From: Acephala macrosclerotiorum
Lineage: Eukaryota > Ascomycota > Leotiomycetes > Helotiales > Mollisiaceae
Assembly (NCBI GenBank): GCA_014904845.1
Contig: MU119451.1
Coordinates: forward strand, 1-64,000
Direction of reading: 5' to 3'
Length of the DNA: 64,000 bases
Shown here: one piece after another, positions 1 to 12,901 of the stretch
Layout: each line of letters begins with the position of its first letter
How positions within the stretch are numbered: the first letter of the stretch is position 1
The notes under the pieces: model-generated
The model's input: only the letters and a program-made list of their open reading frames with translations
What the model was told of the DNA's origin: nothing
Databases searched by the model: none
Position numbers and translations under genes: made by a program

Positions 1-3000
1 TTTTGTTTTTATACTCGAAAAATTTTTAATTTTATTTTTTTTCAATAAAATAAAATAATTAATATTTTATATTATTTTTCAAATATTTTTTTTTAATATT
101 TATATTTAAAAATAATAATATTATTATAAAAAAATACTTTTTCGTTTTTTTATTAAAAATTTTTTTATTTAAAATTTTATTTATTTTTTTTTTATAAAAA
201 ATTGAAAAAAATAATTTTATTTTTTATATTATTTTATTTGTATTTTTTTTTGAATTAATAATATTTATTTCAATTATATTTGTTTTATATAAAATAATAT
301 TAAAAATATTTAATAAAAAATTAAAAATAAAAAAAAAATTATTAAAATATAAAAATTATTCGCAAATTTTAATATTATACTATTTTTTAATAATATTAAT
401 ATTTAATTTCTCGCGTTATATTTTTTTTTTTTTTTTCAATATTTTTTCGATTTGAAAATATATACGAATATAGCGATTTTTAGTAATTTAACGTAAATAA
501 ATTTTCAAAATAAAAACAATTATAATTATACAAATAAAATTAAAATTTTTAAAATCTCAAAATATATTATTTTACGAATTATTATTTTTGTATTCAATTT
601 ATATTTTTATTATAATAATAAATAATTGTTTTAAAAAGAAATTTTTGTATTATTTATAAAAAAGAAAAAAAATTTATATTCGATTTTGTATTCAATTTTT
701 ATTTTTATAATTATTATTTTAATAAATTCGAAATTTTATTTAATAATAATAAACAATTAAAAGTTTTTAATATTTATAATAATATTATTAAAATTTTGAA
801 TTATATATATAAAAATAATATAATATTTTATTTTAATATTTAATATTTTTTATTTTTTATTCGAATTAATTGATTTAAATAAATTGAAATATAATTTAAA
901 AATAATAATAATATATTTTTTTTTTAATTAATAATAAAAAATCGATTTTTATAAAATTAATTTCGAGTATTATAAAATTTTTAATAATAAAAACAAATTG
1001 ATTCGTTTTTTTAAATATTTTATAAAAATTTTAAAAAAATTATTTTATAAAATTAATAATTTTTAATATTCTTTTTTATAACGATTTTAATATTTATTAA
1101 AATTAAATAATAAATATTGTTTTTTTATTATTAATTAATAATTATTATAATAAAATTTAATATTTTCAAAATATTAATAATTATTTTTATTTTTTTTTTA
1201 GATTTTTAAAAACGATATTATATTTTTAAAAAGTTTTCACGATAAAATTTTATTAATAAAATTATTATTTTAAAGTTTTATTTTTCGATTAATTTATGTT
1301 TATTTTTTCTCGTTTTTCGTTTTAAGCGCTTTGTAAAATTTATTATTACGATTCGATTTTTGAATACTTTTTTTCTATTTTTATTTTTCGTCGAAAATTT
1401 TTTCGTATGTTTTGAATTTTGTTTTTCGATTTATTTATTGTTATTATATTTACTATTATTGTATTTATTAATAATTTTTCGTAGAATTTATTAATAATCG
1501 CTTTATTAAAACTTTAAACGTTAATATTATTATTATTAAAAATATATAATAATAAATTCGATTTTTTTAAAAAAAATTTATTAATATTAATTTTTTTTTT
1601 TTTTTAAATAATAAATTGAATAAATTTTTAAATTTTTTGTATATTATTAAAGTATTTATTGAAATTGTAATCAAAATTTTTTTTATTTATTTATTTTATA
1701 ATTTGATTATATTAATATCGATTATTTTTAAATATAAATAATCGCGAAAATCGATTACGATTTTAAAAATTATAATATTATTAATCGTTTTTTTAATAGT
1801 AATATTTACAATTAATTAATTTATTTATAAATAAATAATAATTTACGAAAAAATAATTAATAAAAAAATCGTTTTTTTCGTTTTTTGTTTATTTGAAATA
1901 TTTGAAATAATATTATTTATTTTATTAATCGTTGTATATAATATTGATTTTTATTATATTTTTTTGAATAATTGAAAATATATTTTGTGAAAATTTAATC
2001 GATATTAAATTATATAAAATTTTATATTCGTTTTTTTTATATTATTATATTTTTTTTGTTTACGATTAAAAAAAAATTTTCGTTTATATTTTTGTAAAAA
2101 AATAAATTAATTTTAATTTTAATTTATAAAAATTATAATATTATTCAATTTTTAAAATATTTTTATAATATTAATATTTAAAACGATTTTTAAATCGTTA
2201 AAAAATACAAAAAAAAAAAAAAAATTTTTTAATTTTTTAATAAAATTATTTATTTAAATTAAAAATTTTAATATGAATATTTGTTGAATTTTTTAAATTT
2301 GAATAATACGTAAAATTGAAAATTGAAAATTGATATAGATTTTTTTAGTAATTGCGTATATTTTTTGTTAAATTTTTTTTATAAGTAATTCAAATAAAAC
2401 AAAAAAATAGTAAATTATTAATTACATTTGAAATTATTTTTTGTATTACGAAATTCAAATATTTTAAATCGTTAATTTTATTATATTATTATTTTTTTTT
2501 TTTATATTTATATATAATAATAGTTTTTTCGTATATTTTATTATAATTATAAATAAATATTTTTATCGATTCGTAATCGATTTTTTTAAAAATTCGTTTT
2601 TTAATATATATTAAAAATCTTTTTATAAATTCGCGTTTTTAATATTATTTGTTTAATTTGTTTCATTTGATCAATTTTTTAAATATTCAATCGAATAAAT
2701 TTATATATATTTTTATTATTAAAAAATTTCTTATAAATTAATCAATAATTTTATATAAAAATTTTATATTTATTCGATAATATTTTTAATTATATTCGTA
2801 AAATTCTTTTTTTAAATAATTTTTAATACTATATTTTAATATAAATTAGATTTGCTTTTTATAAATCGAATTAATATATTACAAAAATCGTATTTTTTTA
2901 GTTTTTAAAATAATTTTATAATTTTCGTATATATTATTATATTATTTCAAAAAAATCGTAATATTATTTTTTTTAAATTAAAATATTTTAAAGATTTCAA

Positions 3001-4243
3001 AAAAAAATATTTATAGTTTTAATATAAATACGTACTTTTTAAAGTTTTATATTTTTAAAAAATTGTTTTTATTATTCGTAGAAGATTTTTTAAAAGAAAT
3101 CGATAATTTAATTAAAATAAAAATATTTTTTATCGAGAAAAATAAATTTTAACGCGAATAATTTATTGATTTTAATTTTTAAATTAAAAATTGATTTAAT
3201 AATTCAAAAATGCGAATTTTCGAATTATTATTTTTAAATAAAATTCGTTTTAAAAATTGATTTTTATTTATATCGTTTTTTCGTAAAAAAAAATTTATTT
3301 TAATTTTTACTCGAAATTTTATTCGTTTATTCGTTTTAATAAAATGTATTTTTTAAATAAATATTTTTTTAATCAATTTTTTTCGATTGAAATTTTTTAT
3401 TTCAATTTTTTTCGTATTATTTTCTAAAATTTGAGACTTATTTTAATTTTATTATTTCAATTTAAAAGTAATTATAAACGATTCGCGAATTGCGATTTTT
3501 AAAAAAATTAAAATTAAAATATAAAACAATAAAATAATTTTATTTTTTAACGTTATAATTTTTTTTTTTTTTCGTATTAAAATTTCTTTTTTTATATTTC
3601 AATTTTTACTAAAAATAAAACTAATTACTATAAATAATTATTATAAGTTTTTTTTTTTCTTTTTTATATTCGTTTTAATACTAATTATTTCAAGTAATTT
3701 AATATGTAATTTTTATAGATCAATATTTCTTTACAATTTTACAATCTCGTAATCAAATTATTTAATTTTAAACAATATAATCAAAAGAAAAAATTTTTAT
3801 TAATTGATTTTCAATTTTCGATTTTTAATAATTTGAATTTTTTTTTTAACAATAATAAAAAATAAAATACACAAATTACATATAAACAATTTTCAACGAA
3901 ATCTATTAAAATAATTCACTTTTTGACGTCGTTTTACTGATATAAAAAAACAATAAAATACAAAACAAAAAAACTCAATCGTAAATCAATTCATTTTAAT
4001 TAGTAGATTAAATTTATTCGAAGTAATTCGTAATTCGTAAATCAATTAATTAATTAATTAAAATAAAAATAAAAAAAATTATTAATTAATTTATAGTGAG
4101 TAAAAACTTTTTATATACTAGAAAACACGTGATCAATACTGCTTTCGAAATTAGCTATTTACAAAAATTTTAAAAAAAGAAAATATAATTCTATTATAAT
4201 ATTTTTTTAAAAATATTAAAATAATATATAAAATATTAAAATC

Positions 4244-4312
4244 AATATTATATAATATTTATATACGATTTGAAATCGTATATAATTAATATTATTTTAT
4301 TTTTATTTTTAA
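4244..4312 (+). repeat. Left arm of 69-bp inverted repeat
   Basis: This arm matches the reverse complement of 9404-9472 at 66 of 69 positions. The three differences are one G/A and one CG-to-TA pair, all of the RIP type. About eight further bases outside the arm (TATTAAAA) also agree. Confidence 0.65.
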
Positions 4313-5927
4313 TATATTATTTTTATATTTCGTGAATATTTTTTTATTTTTTTTATTTTTACGTTTAATATATTTATTTTATATTTAATTAAAAATAATT
4401 ATTATTTTAAATTTATTTTAAATAAAAACGTATTTTTTATAAAATTTTATATTAAAAAATACTTTTTACAATTTTCGTTTTTTATATTAAATTATTATAA
4501 TTAATTTATTTTCAAATATATTTTATTAAATAATAAAATTTTTTATAATAATTATAAATCGCGATTTATATTATTTAACGATTTCAATTTCAATTACGTA
4601 ATAATTATTAAATAAATTATAATTAAACATTTAAATAATTAAAATATTTTTTTTAATTTATAATATAAATATAATAAATTTCGAATATTTATAAATAAAT
4701 AATTTTAATTATAAAAATAATAAAATTATTAAATTTTTTTTAAATTAATTAAAAATCGAAAAATCGATTAAAATTAAAATATAATATTTTTTATTTTTGT
4801 ATTATATAAATTTTAATAAAAACGAATTATTAATATTTTATTTTTAAATTCGAAAATCGAAATAAATTTTTAATTATTAATAAACGATATAAAATTAATT
4901 ATAAAATTTAAAAATTATTTACGAATAAAAATTATTTTTTTATTTTTATTTATTGTTATAAAAATTAAATATTATATAAAATAAAATTATATTTTAATTT
5001 TATAAATTAAATAATTATAATATTTAAAATATAATATAAAAAAATTATATTTAAAAAGAAATTATATATTTTTTTTAATATTTATATAATTAAAAAATAA
5101 AATAAAATTATTAATTTTTTAAAAAAATTATTTTTTATATATATTAAAAAAATTGATTTAATAAATAATTTTAATTTTTTTAATTATAATTATTAATTTT
5201 ATTTATTTATTATATTAAATTTTAAATAATATTTTATTAAATTTAAAACGTTTATAAATTAATAAATAAAATATATATTATTTTATTTATTAAATAAATA
5301 TATTTTTTATTATTTTTTTAAATATATTAAAAAAATAATATTATTTTTAAAATTTAATTATATTTTTTAATTAATTAATATTTATATTTTATTTAAATAA
5401 ATATTAAATATAATAAAAATTTAAATAATTATAATTTTAAATTAAAATTAAAAAAATTATAAATTAATTTAAATAAAATATAAAATTTAATTAAAATATT
5501 TTAATATTTTTTATTATATCAAAAAATTAAATTAAATTATTTTAAAATTTAATATTAAATATAAAAATAATAATAATATTAAAAATAATATATATATATT
5601 TTAATTATATTATAATTATTTATTAATTTTATTATTAAATTATAATATTAATATAATAATATATATTAATATATATATATATATATACATTTAATTTTTT
5701 TTAATATTTAAAATTTTTTTAATATTTAAAAAATTTTACGTATAATATTAAAAGTTTAAAAAAACGATTATTAAAATTTTAATTACATTTTTTGTAATTT
5801 ACGTTTATTACGTATAATAAAAAAATTAATTATAAAATTTTTTTAAATTAATAAATTAAATAATAATAAATATTATATATTATATTTTTTTTAAAAAAAA
5901 AATTTATATTATATAAAACGTATTTAT

Positions 5928-6858
5928 AAAATGTTTCTTTCGATACTCGATGCACATTTTGCTCCGCAGGCCTCGCGGGGGCGCCCCTGCGGGGGGCTAC
6001 AAAGTCTTCGACTTTAGGAATCTATTCTTATTTCAAGTTTCAAGTTAATAGCTCTTAATTTGAGTGTTTTATAAGGATTTGAAGTTAGAATAGTTTTATT
6101 GATATAGTGGTTCGGATTCTGCCGGGCGGTAAAGCAGATAAGCTGATAAGCTCTTTAGTGCCTAAGGCAGAAACGCACTGCGGAGCCTCATATTACCAGG
6201 GGGACATCCCCCTCGAGAGCTGCGCAGCTATTCCAGCATTTAAATGCTTTAGTGCCTTAGGCAGAAACGCACTTACTGCAGAGCTTTACTCCAAGGGGAC
6301 ACCCCCTGGGACCCCCGTCTCTTATATTGAGTTGCTACGATCGATTTAATTAATTTAGATTACTTTACTTAGCATATAATTCTAGGGGGAGACCCCCTAG
6401 GACCCCCCTTGAAAGCTGCGCAGCTATAGAGATATCTAGCACTTAGAGAGTTTTGGAAACCGGAGGAAGCGGTTCCCGGCCTTAGTGCCTAAGGCAGAAG
6501 CGCACTTAGGAGAGTTTTGCGGTCGCCATTTTGGCTGAGTGCGACTACATTCTATTGATTTGCGCAACAATAGATTAATAAAACCACTTGAAACTTGGAA
6601 TTTGAAGGTATTTAATTGAGTTTCAATTTATTTATAAGTCTTATATGATTTGTATTAGTAAATAACTTGTAATTATAGTCGCATATTAATTGAAGTTTTG
6701 GTGTTCTTCACCGGATCGGCTGCATATTAGTCCGAAGCTGCTGCGTAACTACCCCGGTTAAATTTGAGTGAAATCGCTCATTGTGAGAAGTGTTGATGTC
6801 ACGTGCATATAGAAAAGGTAACATTAGTCCTTAAGCCGGACAGGCAATTATAATTAAT
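5928..6858. other. Mitochondrial-like DNA island (probable numt)
   Basis: About 930 bp of ordinary base composition sits abruptly inside the RIPed block. It holds GC clusters with short palindromes, such as GGGGGACATCCCCC and GGGGACACCCCC followed by GGGACCCCC, and a GCTGCGCAGC palindrome. A 23-nt hairpin-like unit around GTGCCTAAGGCAG occurs three times (6157-6179, 6251-6273, 6484-6506). Dispersed GC-rich palindromes in AT-rich spacer are typical of filamentous-fungal mitochondrial genomes, so I infer a nuclear insertion of mitochondrial spacer or intron DNA. It carries no RIP, as expected for a single-copy or recent insertion. An 80-codon frame here (6107-6349) has no protein-like character. 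A different GC-rich repeat family remains possible. Confidence 0.5.
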
Positions 6859-7056
6859 TTCAATTTTTATTTATATTTTATATATAAATAAATTTATTAA
6901 ATATAAATTAATATTTTAAAATAATAAAAATCGATATTTAAAATAAATATTTTTTTTAAATATTTAATAATAATAATAATATATAATTTAATTAAATATA
7001 AAAATATAATAATAAATAAATTTAAAAAAACGAAAAAATAAATTTTAAAATTTTAA

Positions 7057-7120
7057 AAATATTATTAAAAATATTATTAAAAAAATTATTAAAAATATTA
7101 TTAAAAATATTATTAAAATA
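7057..7120. repeat. Tandem AAAAATATTATT-like repeat
   Basis: About five imperfect copies of a 12-bp unit lie within the RIPed block. This is probably simple-sequence expansion in degenerate DNA. Confidence 0.5.
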
Positions 7121-8105
7121 AAAAACAAATTAATTTAAAACGTTAATAATTAAAAATTAATATTATAAATAATATTTTTAATTATTCGTTTAAAAAAATT
7201 ATTAAATATAAAAAAATTAAATTTAAAATATTATATATTTTAATAATATATTAAAATAAAAAAATAAAGAATTTTATAAAATATTATTTAAAAAAAATTT
7301 ATTAAAAAATTTTATTTTATAAATTTATAATAATATTAAAAAATATTATATATATTTAATAAATTTTAAAAAATATTAAAAAAAATGTAATATTAATTTT
7401 ATTATATTATTTAATTTATTAAAAAAAAATAATATAAAATAATTTGATTTTAATTATAAATATTGAAAATATAATAAATATAATTAAAATAATTATTTTA
7501 AAAATAATATTATATTTATAAAAAAAATAAATTATTAATTTATAAAATATTTTTTTATTATAAAAAATCCGTTTTTATAATAAATTATTAAATTTAATAA
7601 TAAAAATAATTTTTTTTTTTAATTAAAAACGATATATTTTATTTTATTAAAAAAAATTTAAATTAAATTTTTTTTTAATTTATAAATTAATATATTATAA
7701 AATTTTTTAAAATATATTATTAAATATAATTAAAATTTATATTTTTATTATTATTAAAAAATATGAATAATAATATTATTATATTAATTATTTATAAATA
7801 AAATTTTATTTAATAGTATTTAATAAATATAAATTTGTAATATATTTATTAAAAATTTAAATATTTATTAATATAATAATTTATAAAAAATTTTTAATAA
7901 ATAATTATAAATTTAATTATTTAATAATTATTAAAATTATATATTTAAATAATAATCCGATTTTATAATTTATAAATTTTATTATAAAATATTTATATAA
8001 ATAATATAAAACGTATTTAAAATTATTAAAAATTTTAATTTATAATATTAAAAAAAATAATATTTATAAAATTTAAATAATAAATAAAAATTATAATAAT
8101 AAATT

Positions 8106-8109
<4 letters not shown>

Positions 8110-8154
<45 letters not shown>
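8110..8154. repeat. (TAA)n microsatellite
   Basis: An uninterrupted run of about 14-15 TAA units in the AT-rich block. Confidence 0.9.
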
Positions 8155-9403
8155 TTTATAAATAAAAAAATTATTATTAATATAATTTATATAACGAAAA
8201 AAAAAAAAATATAAAATTTCTAATTAAATTATAAAAAAAAAATTATTATATTTAAAAACTCGTTTAAAATTTTATAATAAAAAAAATATTAATAAAAAAC
8301 GTTTTTAAATTTATATTAATTTATTAAATTAAAAATAAAATAATAAATAAATTATATAAAAAAATAAAAATTATAATTATAAATTTTAATTTAATAAATA
8401 ATTTTTATTTTAAAAAAACGATTACAATTATAAAAAAAACTTTTATATAAATTTATAAAAATAAATATATAATAATTCGTTATATATTATATATATTATA
8501 TTTTTAAATTAAAAATAAATTTTTTAATATAAAATTTATATTTTTTTTAATTAAATAAATATTTAAAATATTTAAAATTATTAATATATAAATTAATATT
8601 ATAATTTTTAAATTTAAATATTATAAATTATTTTAATTAATATTAAAAATAATAAATTTATAAAATATATATTATATTTATATTTATAAACGATTTATAT
8701 ATTAATAATATTAATTTAAAATTATAAATTAAATATATTATTTAATAATTATAATAAAAAAAATTTCTTTTTTATTTTTTTGAATTAAATTTTTAAAAAT
8801 ATAAAAATATAATTAATTATAATAAATTAATTTTAAAAAGTTTTTATATTAATTAAAATATTATATTATAAAAATTTAATTATATTTAAAATATATTAAA
8901 TTATTAATATTTTTAATAAATATATAACGCGATTAATATTATAAATAAAAATTTATTAATTATATAAAATACGATTTTTTAAAATATAATATAAATAAAA
9001 AAAAATTTACAATTTAAATTTAATTTATTTTTTAATTTTAATTATTAATTTATATATATATTTTTTTTTTATAAATATATTAAAAATTAAAAATTAAAAT
9101 AATATAATTTATAATACTTTTTTATAATAATTAAAATTTATATTAATTTTATAAATAAAAAAAATTAATTAAAATAAAAATTAAAATATATATACGTATT
9201 TATTACATATTTTAATTAAAAAAAAAATATTAAAATTTCGTTTTTATAAAATAAATAATTTAATTTTTTTATAATTTAATAATATTTAAAAAAGTTTTTT
9301 TAAAATATTTTAATATTTTTTAATAATTAATTTAATAATATTTAATTATTTTATATTTAATTATATAATTAAATATTAATTAAATATATATAAAAAATTT
9401 GTT

Positions 9404-9472
9404 TTAAAAATAAAAATAAAATAATATTAATTATATATAATTTTAAATCGTATATAAATATTATATAATATT
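9404..9472 (-). repeat. Right arm of 69-bp inverted repeat
   Basis: This is the inverted counterpart of 4244-4312. It is the more mutated arm: where the left arm keeps G and CG, this one reads A and TA when put in the same orientation. Confidence 0.65.
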
Positions 9473-10950
9473 CGTTTTAATAATAATAATAAATAATATA
9501 TTAAATTAAATTAAAAATAATAATAAAAATATAATAAAAATTAATATAATTATTTAATAATTAGTAAAAATATTAATATAATAATAAAAATTTAATATTT
9601 TATTATTTAAAATATAATTAAAATTAATTAATTAATTTTTTAAAATATAAATTAATTATTTAATTATAAATTTTAATATTATTTAAAATAAAATTTTTTA
9701 TTAAATTAAATATATTTAAAGTAATAAATAATAAGCGAATTATATATCGTAATACGAAAATATTATAATACGAAATATATTTCAATACGAGTTTATTTAA
9801 ATACGTTATATATTTTAAAATAATTATTTTTTATTTTATATATTAAATACTAATTTTAATTTTATATTATTTTTATATTACGTATTATATAAACACTTTA
9901 TATTACGTAAAATAAACGTTTTTAAATTAAATTTTTAACGTAAAATCAAATAATATTAATTATAATATTACGATATTATTAATTATTAAAATATAAAATA
10001 TTCGAAAATTAAATACAATTTTAATATTTTTATCAAAACGAGAAAATTATTAATTTAATTTAATGTTTAAAACTATTAAATTATGTGACTACGAATTGAT
10101 TATTACGTTACGATTTGAACTTTTCGATTTTTATCGATTATAACGAAAATTTATTTTATAAAAAAATATATTTTAATTAAATTTACGATTTATTGTTTCG
10201 TATTCAAATTATTTTTTAAATTAATAATTTCAAATAAATTCTCGTAAAATTGTAATATTAAAATTCTTATAAAATCGATAAAATTATATTACGATTAATT
10301 ATAAATATAAAATTAATATTAAAATAATTAAATCGAAAAAATATTATTATATAAATATTAAAATAAATATAATATATATATATATATATAAATAAATAAT
10401 AAAATTTATTTTTATTTATAATATTTATATATTAATTAATAATACGTATATAATATATATAAAATTTAATTAATATAATTATTTTATTTAAAAATTATAA
10501 TTATTATTTAAAATTTATATAAAATATAATAAAAAAATAATTAATTTATAAAAAATAAAATAAAAAATAAAATAATATAAAATATATTTAATTATATTAT
10601 TTTATTTTTAATTTTATATAAATATATTTAATAAATAATAAAATATTTTTCATATTTTATATTATATTTTATTTTTAATAATTTGAATTTATTATAAAAT
10701 TTTTAATATATAAATTTTTTATTTATATTAATTTTATTTATATAAATAATAATAAAAATTTTTATAATTTTTTTTACGTAAAATTAAAATTATTTTATAA
10801 AAAACTTTATAAAAAACTTTAAATTATAAAAACGTTAAATATTAAAAATAATATATTTTAACGTTTTTTAATAAAATTTTAATATAAAAATATATTATAA
10901 ATATTACGTTTTATTACGTAAACTCTATATAGACTTTTTTTTTTTAATAG

Positions 10951-11802
10951 GAAATTTTTAATTATCGTTAAATGCACAGTTTTTCAAGCTCTAGAGCTTA
11001 ATACGTATTTATGCCTCTGAACAAATGTAACCTGTCGCACCAATCAAATCGTGCGTATCGATGACCCTGGCTCTCGTAACATCTGTAAAAAAAGACTCGG
11101 AGAATACTATAGAGTCTAACTCTCGTCCCACTCATGGCTTTAGTGAACGCTCTCTCAAATACTTGAGGAATCAAATAAAACTACAAAACAAACGAAGAAG
11201 AGTAAACGCGCAAGTACGGTAATAACGGGCTAGGCTATCCCATTTGAGGACTCGAGGATATCGTAATAAGATACCTCGTTGTTAATAGGTCTCCATCGCA
11301 AAAATGATAAATAGCTATGCGCTCGGAATCAAATTTTGTACAGAGGAAAAATAAATGATTTAATGGATAGCAAGAATTGATTTAGCCTCTTGAAAGTTGT
11401 TATAATGTTGTAGTGCAAAGAATGGCAATCGGGGAATGGAGTTGATTGAGGCTCGGCGGGTGAGCGGCAGGCCCATAAGGTTAATTTTTCACGTCAGCAG
11501 GACGGACGGCAGAGAAGCATCCACAAGCATGTGAAAGTGCCAGAACAGACATTTTGAAGCTGTGAAAGTTTGTGACGAGGATAGAAGAACCCCGTTGCTA
11601 GAGGGCGTTGCTATATGGGTTTCGGGGAGGCTGTGGGACATTGACAAGCAACATATGAAATAGCAGATAGATATTGATCGCTCAAAAATGTTAGTCAAAC
11701 TCTATCTATGCCATAACTCCTCCAAAGTCCGGTCTTTCAGTCGCAATGCTCTCAACCCGAGAATAAAATTACACAGAGACCTGTCCCCTACCCTCCCTAA
11801 CA
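10951..11802. other. Intergenic DNA between isochore and carrier gene
   Basis: Composition becomes normal from about 10.97 kb. Only short frames occur, none protein-like. The last 100-300 bp should hold the 3' untranslated region of the minus-strand carrier gene. I see nothing else here. Confidence 0.6.
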
Positions 11803-12901
11803 TTATCCAAACGTCTTATTCATAAGTTGATGCGCTAGCTCAACGCCCAAGAACGTCGCCGCATTCGCAGGCACAGCTCTTGCCAACGCAGGTCCAAAGC
11901 CCGGGAAGAAAGCTTTGTATCCTCCACTCTTGTATAATCCGCTGATAACGCCGCCAATAGTCGGTTTCCCCTCCATAGTCTGCAACCTCGACTTTACAGT
12001 ATCAATCGGAAAAACTGGAATCCACATCGCCACCCCCGCCGCACCGCCCGCCACCATAACGGCCGGTAAACTCAGTCCCCCAGGCTTGCCAGTGACAGGA
12101 TCAACCGGTGTCAATTTCCTCTTAATAACCTCATACGTAGCAAAGTACGCCGCAGATCCAGGACCATCTCTCGCTAACGTAGCAGCAGATCCTCTAAACA
12201 CGCTCCTGACACCTCCTTCTTTGTATAATTGCCGAACGACATCTACACCACCGCTGTATTTTGGCTTCTCACCCGGAGCAAGCGGTTTCTGGCCTTGGAT
12301 TTGGAGGAGGACTTTGACGCGTTCGAAGGGTGCGGTTATGGCTGTCATGGGGATGGCGGAGAAGAATCCGGCGGCTGAGACTTGAGCGACGGAGAATTGG
12401 TCGTTTTCGACCGTGGAGAATTTTCGGACGAGGTTTTTGCCGACGTCGTAGCCCCAGAATGATACTGCGACTGTTTACAGGCTGATGTCAGCTTGCTTCA
12501 ACAAGAAAAGAGGATGGAGGAGATTGAGAGTACGTACACATTGGAGTTACGCCCACCAATGGCGCACTTACGCCGGCGTATAGGCCCCTCCGTAAGCCAT
12601 CTCTGGCGATACTTTTCCGCACAACGTCAAGGGCGCTGGAATAGACTCCTCGATCGGCGGTCTGCAGGCGGACCTTCACGAGATCGAATGGATGGCCGAC
12701 GATGACTGCGCAGACGCCTCCGAATCCTCCTGCTGCGAGACTCCTTAGCCCTGCAAAGGCCTTGACCTCTACTTGTTTGAGGTCTTCCTTCAACTCCTCC
12801 TTCGATTCGGGGACGTGGGGCAGCTTGCCCGCAATCGCTGGAGAGAGGGCGTCGATTCTCTGGTTGATCTGGGCGCCCGCCGAGGAAGAAGAGGAAGACA
12901 T
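11803..12901 (-). CDS. acuH: Mitochondrial carnitine/acylcarnitine carrier
   Basis: An inner-membrane carrier that exchanges acylcarnitines for carnitine, bringing acetyl and fatty-acyl groups into mitochondria. Two exons, 12538-12901 and 11803-12470, are split by a 67-bp intron (GTACGT...ACAG) and give 343 residues, close to the ~330 usual for the family. All three carrier signatures are present: HPFDLVKVRLQT near residue 70, APFERVKVLLQ in the middle and FPIDTVKSRLQT in the third repeat. The stretch WGYDVGKNLV followed by QVSAAGFFSAIPMTAI and LQIQGQ is characteristic of the Crc1/AcuH subfamily, not of amino-acid or ornithine carriers. The start was chosen because it opens the first exon just ahead of a Ser-rich, non-conserved leader typical of fungal members. 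The gene is expected to respond to fatty acids or acetate, but no regulatory site was identified. Confidence 0.92.

Larger units (their letters stand above)
4190..9720. mobile_element. RIP-saturated element bounded by inverted repeats
   Basis: Bases 4244-4312 and 9404-9472 are inverted copies of each other: 69 bp with three differences, all of them transitions. Between them non-CpG C is scarcer than in the flanks (1-4.16 kb and beyond about 9.75 kb keep noticeably more), so the repeat roughly coincides with a change in mutation depth. I infer a heavily mutated transposon or inverted duplication of about 5.2-5.5 kb, now containing a foreign island. No coding sequence survives, so its class cannot be named. 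The exact termini and any target duplication are not resolved. Confidence 0.45.
1..10950. repeat. AT-rich, RIP-like isochore without genes
   Basis: The sequence is almost entirely A and T on both strands and has no convincing reading frame. Most of the few remaining C and G bases sit in CpG, and C followed by A, T or C is rare, most markedly between about 4.2 and 9.7 kb. This is what extensive C-to-T mutation on both strands leaves behind, as in fungal repeat-induced point mutation, and the block is probably a pile of dead transposons. It reaches the left window edge, so its full size is unknown; it may be pericentromeric, subtelomeric or an interstitial isochore. An island of normal composition interrupts it at about 5.93-6.86 kb. 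The transition to normal sequence falls near 10.92-10.98 kb. Confidence 0.9.

Noticed and set aside
6107..6349. 80-codon plus-strand frame in the GC island
   Set aside because: It reads through hairpin repeats and GC clusters, has no protein-like pattern and sits in probable mitochondrial spacer.
11915..12385. 156-codon plus-strand frame
   Set aside because: It is antisense to the carrier gene's second exon, which has unmistakable family motifs.
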